Shown here piece by piece: positions 24,429 through 35,212 of a stretch of DNA of 64,000 bases. The position numbers were made by a program, and so were the translations under genes. The stretch comes from Chiridota heheva (lineage: Eukaryota; Echinodermata; Holothuroidea; Apodida; Chiridotidae). The DNA lies in contig JAIGNY010000711.1 in assembly GCA_020152595.1 (NCBI GenBank), positions 1,047,001 through 1,111,000 of the forward strand, given 5' to 3'. Numbering within the stretch: the stretch's first letter is position 1; each line of letters opens with the position of its first letter. The notes below the pieces were generated by a model. The model saw only the letters and a list, made by a program, of their open reading frames with translations, did no database searches and had not been told where the DNA came from.

Positions 24429-25290
24429 TTGCTGGGTCAGTTTAATCATAATAAATCCATCAATACAGTCAAGGGGTTTTGGACAGCCATAGCAGCTATC
24501 CACCGGGGCTTTCCAGATGGGACGACCGTCACAGACGCGCGACCTCTGGAAAGATTAATTAAAGGAATGTTCTCACAAAGACCTTCAGTTTGGAACCTTG
24601 CTTCCCCTTGGGACATGCAAGTGGATCTCGAGACACTAGTATGGGCTCCGTTTGAGCTGCAGTCTGAATGTCTGCTTAAAGAACTGACAATCGAAATGGT
24701 TTTTCTACTCTCCGCAGCCTCTGCTAGATGCAGAGGTGCCATTCATATGCTTTCGCTCAAAGAAAGCCATATTCGCTTCGAATTTAGGGGCGGTTGGCTC
24801 GTGTCCGACCCAGCTTTCTTGGCCAAGAATCAAACATTAGAGTTTTTACCGGAATCAATATTCCTTCCGTTGCTCTCCACGTTTTCTGACACATCAGAGG
24901 ACAGGGCCTGGTGCCCTCGTTTAATGTCTCAAACACTATAATAAACATACACAATCCTTACGGAACAACGTAAACACCTTATTCATTTCTTTACAAAATC
25001 CGCATTGTGCCGTTTCACGTGATACGATTTCACGATGGATTGTTCAGGCAATCACGTACAATAAATCTGCGTTGTTCGCGGAACAATTGATTAAGGCACA
25101 TCAGGTGCGAGGCATAGCTACATCAATTGCACTATTTAGTGGGGCTCCCTTCAGCAAGATTCTTCATGCTGCAGTATTTGAAAACACCAGCCACATTTGT
25201 CTTTGCACATCTGAAGGATATACCAGACTACCGAGGCAGAGTTGCAAGGGCCGTTCTTTCGAGAAGAGGACCGTCCCTTTCTTGAGGTGA
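24429..25290 (+). pseudogene. DIRS copy 1 tyrosine recombinase, broken
   Basis: Frame 24429-24941 holds the N-terminal core-binding part (INTVKGFWTAIAAIHRGF) and the first catalytic Arg region (SARCRGAIHMLSL). After stops near 24940 the C-terminal catalytic part resumes at 25072 with H-x-x-R (KAHQVRGIATSIALF). The final Tyr region is frameshifted; copy 2 preserves TFVSAYLKD there. It would integrate the circular cDNA. Confidence 0.85.
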
Positions 25291-25974
25291 ATATTCTTGC
25301 TTTTCTTATTCACGTTATCTCTTTTAAGTTATGATTCTTCTGTTATTTCAGTAACGTCTTATTCATTTACTAACGAATTTCGGCCGCTGTTTTGGCATGT
25401 TTGTTTATTTTATTTACTAACAAAAAAATGTTGCCTCTGTTCAGGCACTTTTTATTTTGTTTACCTTTACTAACGAAGCTTTGCCGTTGTTTAGGCAATT
25501 GTTAGTTCATTGTTTTACTAACAAAATTTTGCCGGACTTAAATACTTTCTATTTCGTTTATTTTTTACTAACAAAATTCTGCCACTGTTCTGACAGTTTT
25601 TGTTTAGTTTAACTTTACAGACGCTTTTGTTCCCTCATGTTTAACTAACCCGCCCTGGTCCTCTGACGAACCTTGTAAGTTTTCGCCATGACGTGTTGGG
25701 CATTGTTTACAGTTTGACTCTGTTCACTAACAGATTCTGTTAACATGTGTTTTCAGGTGACTAACCTATATTCTGTCGACGTCGTACCTCGGTTATTACT
25801 AACAGGTTGCTTCCTGTACTATTTTATAGTAGTTCCTATTTAGAGCTTTTGTCGTCCTTAAGAGGGAGGATAAGGAATCTAGTCCTTTAAGTAGAATAAC
25901 GCTAGTACGAGTATTAGGACCAGCCTTTAGAAAATTGGGCTTTCGACTTGAACTCCCTTCCTTTTGATCCTCGG

Positions 25975-26090
25975 TTGCAATTTGATTGCATATTTATAGC
26001 AAGGAAGGTAAGGTATAATTTGAAGTAAATTTACATCCCTAAGCATAGCAGGGGTATTTACAAGAGTTATACTTACCTTCCATGCATCCC
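25975..26090 (+). repeat. DIRS copy 1 internal complementary region
   Basis: The left half (gattgcatatttatagca, gtataatttgaagtaaatt) is the reverse complement of the element's left end. The right half (ggtatttacaagagttatac, ttaccttccatgca) is the reverse complement of the right end. The centre around 'taagcatagca' corresponds to the junction of a circular form. Confidence 0.88.
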
Positions 26091-26122
26091 GGCCCGCCTC
26101 CCCTGTCATTCAGACCTCGGTG

Positions 26123-26262
26123 GAATGTTAAGTGAGGGATATTAGAGGTATCATGGAGGTCAGGGCTGGGCTGGTAACTATGTTTTTAAGGTCGATTAGA
26201 AGTGCATAAGAATCAGGTCATGGACCAGATTGCATATTTATAGCATGGAAGGTAAGTATAAC
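26123..26262 (+). repeat. DIRS copy 1 right inverted terminal repeat, with 5' splice-site-like end
   Basis: Reverse complement of 17317-17450. The end reads catggaaggtaagtataact, a near-consensus U1 5' splice site on the IPO13 sense strand. Confidence 0.85.
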
Positions 26263-26299
26263 TCTCGTAAATATCCCTGCTACGCTTAGCGGGGTAAAT

Positions 26300-26695
26300 T
26301 CATGCCCTGAAAGGAAATCCAAACAATCCATTTTCTGGGCTCAAATCAAGTGATTGTGTATCAGAGAAAATCAAATAGTTGGTTTTTGGCATGAAAGGAA
26401 AATAATGGAATGTGAATCTTGTTTGAAAGGGACTCAAGCAATGAATACTTATCTCGAATCAAACTGAAAACAGTGATATGACCTTAAAAGAAATTAGTCA
26501 GAATTGTTTAGAATGCAAATGGGCAATACTGATTAAAAGAAAGAAAGAGATTATTTGGGGATAAAAGTTATTGGGTCTAAGATTTCTGAGGTGACTGTTT
26601 TGGGGATGGGGCATGAACTTGACAATATATTAGGCATGTTGGAATTATCAAGTGGGCAGAGGTATGCATTCTACAGAGTGCTAAAATTCTAGTTA
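26300..26695 (+). repeat. Dispersed repeat hosting DIRS copy 1 right end (inverted copy at 8630-9050)
   Basis: Begins aattcatgccctgaaaggaa directly at the DIRS right end. The inverted copy contains ggcatgaatt, so the DIRS element appears to have inserted inside or at the edge of this repeat. Confidence 0.7.
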
Positions 26696-26699
26696 AAAC

Positions 26700-26860
26700 T
26701 GTTTTCATTATAGTCTTTCCTTTAATACCTAAACATTTTCTACTTCTTTTGTTTGTCTTTCAAAATCATTAAAAAGCCATATTTTGTCGACCTAATAAGT
26801 ATGCATGTATATTTGTATTTTTGTGTGAATGTGTCATATTTGTATTTACTCTCATACAGC
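26700..26860. repeat. Intronic segment duplicated at 37615-37800
   Basis: Shares cattttctacttcttttgtt, gtctttca...atcattaaa, gtatgcat and tgtgtgaatgtgtca with the sequence upstream of exon J. Confidence 0.65.
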
Positions 26861-27479
26861 TTCCATTTTCTTATGATGAAGGTGGGAGCGGCAAGCTAAT
26901 ATTTAGCATACACATTAATTATCAATTTCATTTTACATTATCCTCATTATTCACGTTTGTGTGTTTTTGTAAAGGGGTATCTCATCCATAGTGTTCCCCT
27001 CAACCTGAACAACTATTCCTGTTTGTATTAACTTGTATGTGTACACTATAACAGGGGCGTATGAAGGGTCACCTCTTAGGGGGAAGAAGAACCCCAAATT
27101 ATCATGATTACAAGTGGGAAAATAGCTCTGGTACATGTAAATTATTTTTCCATCAAATGTTGCTGCTAATCAGCTAATCCCCAAAAGTTTTGAGAAAATT
27201 GCATCATTTTGGGAAATTTCCTCCATTTTGGGGAAATTTTCTCCAATTTTTTGAAAATGTTTAATGTACCAAAATTTCCAATAATTCTTAACAAATTTTC
27301 CTTTATTTTATGTTTAATTATAATTTCCCAATTTTACTTCCCAACCGGGAAGAGAGCATGCAACCAGGAAGGTGAATCTTCTCAGGGGGAAGTTTCCCCC
27401 CTCAATTTTTACTCCTTCCTCTACAACGGTTGAAATGGAAGTTTTTATTCAGTTTAACATTTTGACTTTCCCTGAACAG

Positions 27480-27602
27480 GATATGGTGGAGGGTTACTGT
27501 CGTCTTGTCGTCACCCTTGGGGAAACCCACACAGATCTGTTGGTGAAGGAGGCAGAACATAATCAACTTGAGAGAATTGTACAATTTATGCAGATTGCTG
27601 TT
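27480..27602 (+). CDS. IPO13: IPO13 exon I
   Basis: 41 codons, DMVEGYCRLVVTLGETH to QFMQIAV, between acceptor tgaacag and donor gtaagc; phase 0. It continues the GDM...GICRIAVALGENH region of the family. The frame upstream is also open into the intron, but the splice sites and family alignment fix the boundaries. Confidence 0.94.
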
Positions 27603-28039
27603 GTAAGCATTGTAACAAATTCCACACATTTGTAATCTATAACTTCCATCCTTTTATATTACTTAGTATTAAAGATTGTTTTTGAATATCATTTGAAAGT
27701 GGCCTGCTAATTGCTCAAGCTTTTGTTTTTTTCAGGTTTCCTCCACTTAATCTATTATTGTTAATATAAAATGAATTGAATTGAAGCAGAATCATTTTAA
27801 GCTATTTGCATCTTGTATGATACACTTCTTTTATATTAGATTAACATGCATCACCAATAAGGGTATTATGTAATTAATTAAAGATTAATATTGCAGCGAA
27901 GTGTTTATATACGTATTTAATATACTGGGCAAAGAACTTTGGCCCAAATAGATTGGCCCAACTTTAGAAGGCCATTCACAAGGAAAATTTTTATCGACCA
28001 ATCAAATACTGGGGGATTGTTGACCATCTGCACAATCCA

Positions 28040-29315
28040 CATGGGTACTGTTTTTAAACTCTCATCATACATGTGTTATACATGAAGGTAATACATGCAT
28101 GCATTGTTGATCATACATGTGTTATACATGAAGGTAATGCATGCATGGATTGTTGATCATACATGTGTAATACATGAAGGTAATACATGCATGTATTGTT
28201 GATCATACATGTGTTATACATGTAGGTAATACATGCATGTATTGTTGGTCATACATGTGTTATACATAAACGTAATACGTGCATGTTTTGTTGATCATAC
28301 ATGTGTTATACATGAAGGTAATTCATGCATGTATTGTTGATCATACATGTGTTATACATGAAGGTAGTACATGCATGCATTGTTGATCATACATGTGTTA
28401 TACATAAACGTAATACATGCATGTTTTGTTGATCATACATGTGTTATACATGAAGGTAATACATGCATGCATTGTTGATCATACATGTGTTATACATAAA
28501 CGTAATACATGCATGTTTTGTTGATCATACATGTGTTATATACATGAAGGTAATACATGCATGCATTGTTGATCATACATGTTTTATACATAAAAGGTAA
28601 TACATGCATGTATTGTTAATCATACATGTGTTATACATAAACTTAATACATGCATGCATTGTTGATCATACATGTGTTATATACATGAAGGTAATACATG
28701 CATGCATTGTTGATCATACATGTGTTATATACATGAAGGTAATACATGCATGCATTGTTGATCATACATGTGGTATACATGAAGGTAGTACATGCATGCA
28801 TTGTTGATCATACATGTGTTATACATGAATGTAGTACATGCATGTATTTTGATCATACATGTGTTATATACATGAAGGTAATACATGCATGCATTGTTGA
28901 TCATACATATGTTATACATAAACGTAATACATGCATGCATTGTTGATCATACATGTGTTATACATGAAGGTAATACATGCATGTATTGTTGATCATACAT
29001 GTGTTATACCTGAAGGTAATACATGCATGTATATTTGATCATACATGTGTTATACATGAAGGTAATATACATGCATGCATTGTTGATCATACATGTGTTA
29101 TACATGAAGATAATACATGCATGTATTGTGGATCATACATGTGTTATACATGAAGGTAATACATGCATGTATTGTTGATCATAAACGTGTTATACATGAA
29201 GGTAATACATGCATGCATTGTTAATCATACATGTGTTATACATGAAGGTAATACATGCATGCTCTTTTGATCATACATGTGTTATACATGAAGGTAATAC
29301 ATGCATGCAATGGTT
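28040..29315. repeat. 46-bp minisatellite, about 27 units, rich in short palindromes
   Basis: Unit contains ttgatcatacatgtgttata and catgaaggtaatacatgcat, repeated at exact 46-bp spacing (GATCAT at 28109, 28155, 28201). Each unit holds TGATCA, ACATGT and ATGCATGCAT, all self-complementary. Variants include aaacgtaat and ttatatacatg (+2 bp). Confidence 0.95.
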
Positions 29316-29442
29316 GTTTACAATTTCTTCTCCAGCAACTGCAACTGATATGTTGGGTAACACAAGGGAACATTGTCTTAGCAGTTGAGTAGTAGATATA
29401 CCCTCAAGTAATCTTTTTTGGCTAAATCTGTTTGAAGTGGTC

Positions 29443-29618
29443 TATAATCATGGCCAAAAGTAGTTGGAACAAACCCCACTCTCCTAAATCAATGTTGAAA
29501 GTGGCACTTTCCCAACTTTCTAGCAGAGCACATACAACATTGAAAGGGGGAAGGTGAGGGAGAATGCCCCTAAAAGTGTGTGATCATTTCTTTCGCCAAC
29601 ATTTTGGCCATGATTGTA
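29443..29618. mobile_element. Small MITE (Tc1/mariner-like ends)
   Basis: Inverted ends taatcatggccaaaa and ttttggccatgattgta, flanked by ta. About 175 bp; related to 15706-15856. Confidence 0.68.
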
Positions 29619-29689
29619 GGTATGTTAAATTAATTTTGATTAACCATGAGAAAAGAAAGAGTTTAGCAAAATAAATAACACTCGTTGTT

Positions 29690-30035
29690 ACATCACCATA
29701 TTCATTGTTACCATCACCATACTCATTGTTACCATCACCATACTCATTGTTACCATCACCATACTCATTGGTACCATCACCATACTCATTGTTACCATCA
29801 CGGTACTCATTGTTACCATCACCATATTCATTGTTACCATCACCATATTCATTGTTACCATCTCCATATTCATTGTTACATCACCATACTCATTGTTACC
29901 ATCACCATATTCATTGTTACCATCACCGTATTCATTATAACCATCAGCATAGTCATTGCTACCATCAGCATATTTATTGTTACCATCACCATACTCATTG
30001 TTACCATCAACATATTCATTGTTACCATCACCATT
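29690..30035. repeat. 21-bp minisatellite, left part, split by DIRS copy 2
   Basis: Units cattgttaccatcaccata plus ct/tt at 21-bp spacing. The same array resumes at 34893-35212 after the DIRS element. Both strands are open (LPSPYSL cycle), but this is repeat sequence, not a gene. Confidence 0.95.
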
Positions 30036-31425
30036 TTTACTTCTAGTCATACCTTACCTTCCATGCTCTAAATATGCAATCTGGTCACATGACCTGATTC
30101 TAACGCACTTCTAACCGACTTTAAAAACGTAGTTACCAGCCCAGTCCTGACCTCCATATAACCTCTACTAACCCTTACTTCTTTTCAGCACGTTGTTATC
30201 AGAACATCGCTGGAACTGGTCAAATTTTCTTTATAAATTTAACCTTTTTCTAACAATTTTCTTCCTTGCAGTTTCTACCAGGCAGGTTTTTACGTTGCAC
30301 TATCTTATCCAGTTTGCCTTTTCAAGTCTTCTAAGGTAAGACGAGGTAGCCATGGGTGTGGGATTTCTTCGGTCCAACTACAGGACTTTCCCGTGTAGCC
30401 TATATTTAGTATAGAGTGTTTTTCTCTCCATGCGTACAAAGCGGGTGGCTAGTTCGAGAGAGTCCCACTCTCGCGGTGGGTGTTTTTAGGCCCTAGAGCA
30501 CCAAGTGTGCCTGTCTAGTGGACCTCTTGCCCCTGGATTTAAGTGTTTTTCACCCTCGGCCCCGCCCTTCCACGAGGAGAGCCTAGTGTTATACTATGCA
30601 TTTTATGAACATGTTAGGATATCTTTAGTACAGGTTCTCATATGCATTAGGCCAATTTCTTCAATCGATGTTGGTCCATGTGTATTGGGTCGACATCACC
30701 ACAGGGTATTGAAGAGTCCGCTTCTTACAGCTCCAAGGAGCTACAGTTGTTACAAGAGAGCCTTTATTTTATTTAACGTTACCAGTACATATCGTGTAAT
30801 CGTTTTTCTCGCATATAAACAAGACAAGGTTTTTAATTTTCAAGCTTGGATTTTGGGGTGTTGGAGAGACCTTGAGGGGTTCTCTCTGACATCCTGTTTA
30901 CAGGGGATTTAATCTTTTCTTTTTATCTCCACAGATGCCAAGTTACTCAGTGGTTCGTGTTTTCCACGCTACTTTTAAAGAATTTACGTTCATTGCATTT
31001 TCTGAGGTTTTTACAAATTTTCAGATAAAAATTTTGTGATAATTTTTTTTTGATCTACTAAATTGCTGTCTCCCGCAGACCGTCTCACCCGCATAAGGGT
31101 CGTAGGTACATTCCCCGTAGGAGCATCTTGGTGTAAGTGTATATGTATGCATTCATATATATATTTTTACTTTTCAGATAAACGCCAAGAGGCGACATAA
31201 ATCAATTAGTCTTAGAGTTTCTACTTACGACATACCCACAATCTCGATAAATTACTGAGTTGAGGAGGCCTGTGTTTGTAGTTTACTTTGTTAACTTTTC
31301 CCTGATTCACTCCCTGGATGCCCCTGACTTGATAGATTACTGAGTTGGCAGGGCCATTGGTGCGGTCTATTAGATGTAAGTTACCTAAGTCCCCCCCAGT
31401 AGACCCCCTTTTACAAGGGGAACAG

Positions 31426-31894
31426 GTTGCCCGGCTTATTGATATCCTAGAATGGCAAATCAAGCTGGATATTGCAAAAGCTCCTCTCGTAGAGGCTGGC
31501 CCACAGTCTCAGCGTAGACTGCTTCAGCTCAGCTCCGAGGGATACTAAGCCAACGGCTAGACAATTTTCCATTGATGCCTCCCTGGTGACCAGGGTTCGG
31601 CATTGGGCCAGGACCCTGGACAGGGACTGGACAGCCTACAACAAAGAAGTTGACAAGGCCATGCGTGTCCAACCAGCTGCCTATCAGGCACTCATAAACA
31701 CCCCCTTGATCCAGGAAGGAGTGTGGCAACTCCTCCGTCAGCCGGCGAGCGGCACCACAGCAGTGTCCGGCTCCGTGGCTAGGGCTAAGAAATTTCTTAG
31801 CCCTGTCCTTACAAAGACCGCGCCTTTATTAATCGGACTCTCAGATTTGCTCGACATGACAGTCGACCAACTCGCCGAGCCTCCACAAAGGTAG
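31426..31894 (+). pseudogene. DIRS copy 2 gag-like remnant
   Basis: Frame pieces VARLIDILEWQIKLDI, PLVEAGPQSQRR, then VRHWARTLDRDWTAYNKEVD and a C-terminal helix-rich stretch with SGSVARAKKFLSPVL, across one frameshift. It shows what the LINE-interrupted gag of copy 1 lost. Confidence 0.65.
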
Positions 31895-31984
31895 TCCGGA
31901 AGAGGCGCGAAATGTTCTCTCTCTCCTTGGACTCTCTGACGCCACTTACGGACCATCGGCACTTACCAACAGAAGGCCCAGACC

Positions 31985-32590
31985 TATTTGCAGGTCACTT
32001 TTGAGATGTTCTGTTGTGTCAAACTGTTCAGGGCATTACCCTTTGGGCTATGGAATGCCCCCAGGGTCTTCCAGATAACGAGAGTTCTAGCGGCCTTCCT
32101 ATGAAAGTGAATCATCAGACTCTTTAATGTACCTAGACGACTGGCTGATCGTGCAGTAGACGCGACCACCGTCGCTGAACACACAAACGTAGTCATAAGA
32201 GTGGCACAGGACTTAGGGTGGGTGATCAACCTCGCCATGTCCAATCTAGTTCCTTCTCAGACTCCCACTTTTCTGGGAGCAGTCCTGGATTTTACTCAAG
32301 GTCGTATACGACCGACGGAGGAGTGGATCCTAGCCGTGAGGGCGGGAGCCGATGTCCATCTCTTTCTACTGGCGTTGCCGTGGAGAGCTTGGCTGGTATT
32401 CTTAGGATACCTAGCCAGCCTAGTAGATGTAGTCCCCATGTGCAGGTTTTACATGCGGGATCTACAATTTTATCCACTGGATCATTTCCTACCATCCAGG
32501 AGGAACCTCAGTGTCCTTGTCCCTCATACACAGGCGGTGGTCCCCCCCACCGTTGGTGATGGTGCGTCCACTCTCACCTTTTACAGGGAG
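31985..32590 (+). pseudogene. DIRS copy 2 reverse transcriptase remnant
   Basis: The motif LFRALPFGLWNAPRVFQ (about 32020-32075) is the DIRS/gypsy-type RT 'LPFGL..AP..F' region. It is followed by degraded palm sequence with stops and LGAVLDFTQGRIRPTEE, then YLASLVDVVPMCRF. The YxDD box is not intact. Confidence 0.75.
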
Positions 32591-32997
32591 TTACGCCTTC
32601 CCACCGTTCGCTCTGGTACCAAGAGTATTGGGCAAGGTGATGTACGATCAGTGTCCCATGTATCTTCTGGTAGCTCCCAACTGGCCCGGCCAACTGTGGG
32701 CCCCAAATCTTGTTGCAGGTTTCCTGTATGACCTTCTGGTCACGGCCGAGTTAATCCCAATCCCGGGCTCCGGCAAACTGCACCACAATCCAAGAGCACT
32801 CCATTTGACTGTGTGGCCTCTATCCACGAATCCCTTGTGTCGCAGGGTCTTTCGGAGGCAGCTGCCCAAATGGCAGCCCGAAGCCGGAGGTCGTCCAATT
32901 TGCGGATGTATTCTTCCAGACTCGGAATGTTCCGAGACTGGTGCCAGGATAGATCGGTTTTCCGCATACGGCGCCTCTTGGTGACGTAGCGGATTTT

Positions 32998-33859
32998 TTG
33001 TTGGTCCAATTGAACCTGAATAAATCCATCAATACAGTCAAGGGGTTCAGGACAGCCATAGCAGCTATTCATCAGGGCTTTCTAGATGGCTCAACTGTCA
33101 CTGACGCGCAGCCTCTAGAAAGATTAATTAAAGGAATGTTCTTACAAAGACCTTCAGTTCAGAACCTTGCTCCCCCTTGGGATATGCAGGTGGTTCTCAA
33201 GACATTAACACGGGCTCCGTTTGAGCCTTTGCCAGAATGTCCTCTCGAGGAACTGACGATTAAAACAGTATTTTTACTCTCCGCTACCTCTGCTAGACGC
33301 AGAGGCGCCATTCACGCGCTTTCGCTCAAAGAGGGCTATATTTGCTTTGAATTGGAGGGGGTGGGGTGGGGGGGGTTGACACATGCCCGACCCAGCCTTC
33401 TAAACCAAGAATCAAACATTAGAGTTATTACCGGAACCTATTTTCCTTTACGTCACTCGCTACGTTTTCTGACACAACAGAGGACAGGGCCTGGTGCCTC
33501 GTTTGATGTCTCAAACACTATGTTAAACGTACGCAATCTTTTCGGAACGACGTCACTGCCTTATTCTTCTCCTTACAAAATCTGCATTGCGCTGTCTCGC
33601 GATTTCACATTGGAATGTTCAGGCAATCACGTACAATAAATCTGCGTTATTCACGGAATGTTCGGTTGAGGCACATCAGGAACGAGGCATAGCTACATCA
33701 ATTGCGCTTTTTGGTGGGGTTCCCCTCAATGAGATTCTTCGTGCTGCGGTATGGAAAACACCAGCCACGTTCGTCTCCGCATATCTGAAGGATATACCAG
33801 ACTATCAAGGCGGAGTTGCAAAGGCTGTTCTTTCAAGAAGAGGACCACCCCTTTCCTGA
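32998..33859 (+). pseudogene. DIRS copy 2 tyrosine recombinase, nearly complete, one frameshift
   Basis: First frame (32998-33639): INTVKGFRTAIAAIHQGF, LERLIKGMF, first catalytic Arg region SARRRGAIHALSL (about 33290). Overlapping second frame (33587-33859): AHQERGIATSIALFGG with H-x-x-R (His about 33674, Arg about 33683), Trp in the second His position (AVWKTPATF), and the nucleophile Tyr in TFVSAYLKD (about 33782). The catalytic set is visible, split by one frameshift. Best recombinase in the window. Confidence 0.88.
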
Positions 33860-34567
33860 GGTGAATATTCTCGCTTTCAAATATTCCGTTCTCCCGTTCT
33901 GTTGGAGTTATTACGTTAATTTTCTTAACGTCTTAATTGTTCATTAACGGATTTTGGCCACTGTTCTGGCATGTTTAATTTCTTTCTTTTAAGTAACGAA
34001 AAAAAATTAGCCATTGTTCAGACTCTTTTTATTTTGTTTATTCCTACTAACGAAACTTTGCTGTTGTTTTGGCGATTGTTCTTTTGTTGTTTTACTAACA
34101 GAATTTTGTCGATCTTTGTCACCTTTTATTTCCTTTTTTACTAACACGGTTCTGCTGTGGTTCTGGCAGCTTCTGCTTAGTTTAACTTTACAGGCGGTTT
34201 AATCACTTCATGCTTTCCTAAACCGCTCGGTCCTCTGACGAACCTGGTGAGTTTTCGTCATGGCATTTTGAGCGTTGTTTACAGTGTGAATCTGTTCACT
34301 AACGGATTATCTTCGCATGTTTTTGCAGATTATTAACCTTTGTTCTGTAGATGTTTTAACCTCGGTTATTCTCAACAGAGTGCTCTCTGTTCCCTTGTCA
34401 TAACTAGCAGTGGGTTACTATTTTTTGATAGTTCCTATTCGGAGGTCTTTTGTCCTTAAGAGGAGAAGGAATTTTGTCCTTTAAGCAGGATAAGACTAGT
34501 GGGAGTTTTAGTACCAGCCTTTAGAAATTTGTGCTGCGACCTAAACTCCCTTCCTATCCTCGATTGC

Positions 34568-34680
34568 AATCTGATTGCATATTTATAGCATGGAAGGTAA
34601 TGTATAACTATTAGTAAATTTACCCCGCTAAGCATAGCGGGGATATTTACGAGAGTTATACTTACAGTACTTTCTATGCA
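34568..34680 (+). repeat. DIRS copy 2 internal complementary region
   Basis: gattgcatatttatagcatg complements the left end, gatatttacgagagttatac complements the right end, joined across ccccgctaagcatagcgggg. Confidence 0.88.
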
Positions 34681-34892
34681 TCCCAGCCCGCCTCCCCTGT
34701 CGTTCAGGCCTCAGTGGAATGTTAAGTGAGGGTTAGTAGAGGTTATATGGTGGTCAGGACTGGGCTGGTAACTACGTTTTTAAAGTCGGTTAGGAGTGCG
34801 TTAGAATCAGGTCTTGTGACCAGATTGCATTTGATAGCATGAAAGGTAAGTATATCTCTCTTAAATATCCCCACTATGCTTAGCAGGGTAAA

Positions 34893-35212
34893 TTCATTGT
34901 TACCATCACCATATTCATTGTTACCATCACCATACTCATTGTTACCATCACCATATTCACTGTTACCATCACCATATTCATTGTTACCATCACCATACTC
35001 ATTGTTACCATCACCATACTCATTGTTACCATCAGCATATTCATTGTTACCATCACCATATTCATTGTTATCATCACCACACTCATTGTTATCATCACCA
35101 CACTCATTGTTATCATCACCACACTCATTGTTATCATCACCACACTCATTGTTATCATCACCACACTCATTGTTACCATCACCACACTCATTGTTACCAT
35201 CACCACACCAAT
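34893..35212. repeat. 21-bp minisatellite, right part
   Basis: Continuation of 29690-30035, homogenised toward variants attgttatcatcaccacact in the right half. It ends where an I-like LINE begins. Confidence 0.95.

Larger units (their letters stand above)
17305..26298 (+). mobile_element. DIRS-type YR retrotransposon, copy 1 (interrupted by LINE)
   Basis: DIRS elements use reverse transcriptase with RNase H and a tyrosine recombinase and have inverted instead of direct terminal repeats. Left end acttctagttatacctt, right end gtaagtataactctc...gcggggtaaatt. Left inverted repeat at about 17317-17450 pairs with 26123-26262. Order: leader with splice-like sites, 13-bp array, gag (19892-20374), LINE insertion (20385-23117), RT tail and RNase H (23120-24072), recombinase (24429-25290), internal complementary region (25975-26090). 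Frames are broken, so it is probably inactive. Sense to IPO13 in intron H-I. Confidence 0.92.
30036..34890 (+). mobile_element. DIRS-type YR retrotransposon, copy 2, inside a minisatellite
   Basis: Left end tttttacttctagtcatacc; right end ccccactatgcttagcagggta, then the minisatellite resumes. It has the same leader as copy 1 up to about 31380, then jumps into gag (leader array deleted), a C-terminal gag frame (31586-31894), RT pieces (31985-32560) and a tyrosine recombinase (32998-33859). RNase H is deleted relative to copy 1 near 32590. An internal complementary region is at 34568-34680 and the right inverted repeat at about 34720-34860. Sense to IPO13 in intron I-J. Confidence 0.92.

Noticed and set aside
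29685..30071. His/Tyr-rich frame of 128 codons
   Set aside because: It lies in the 21-bp minisatellite; the complement is also open.
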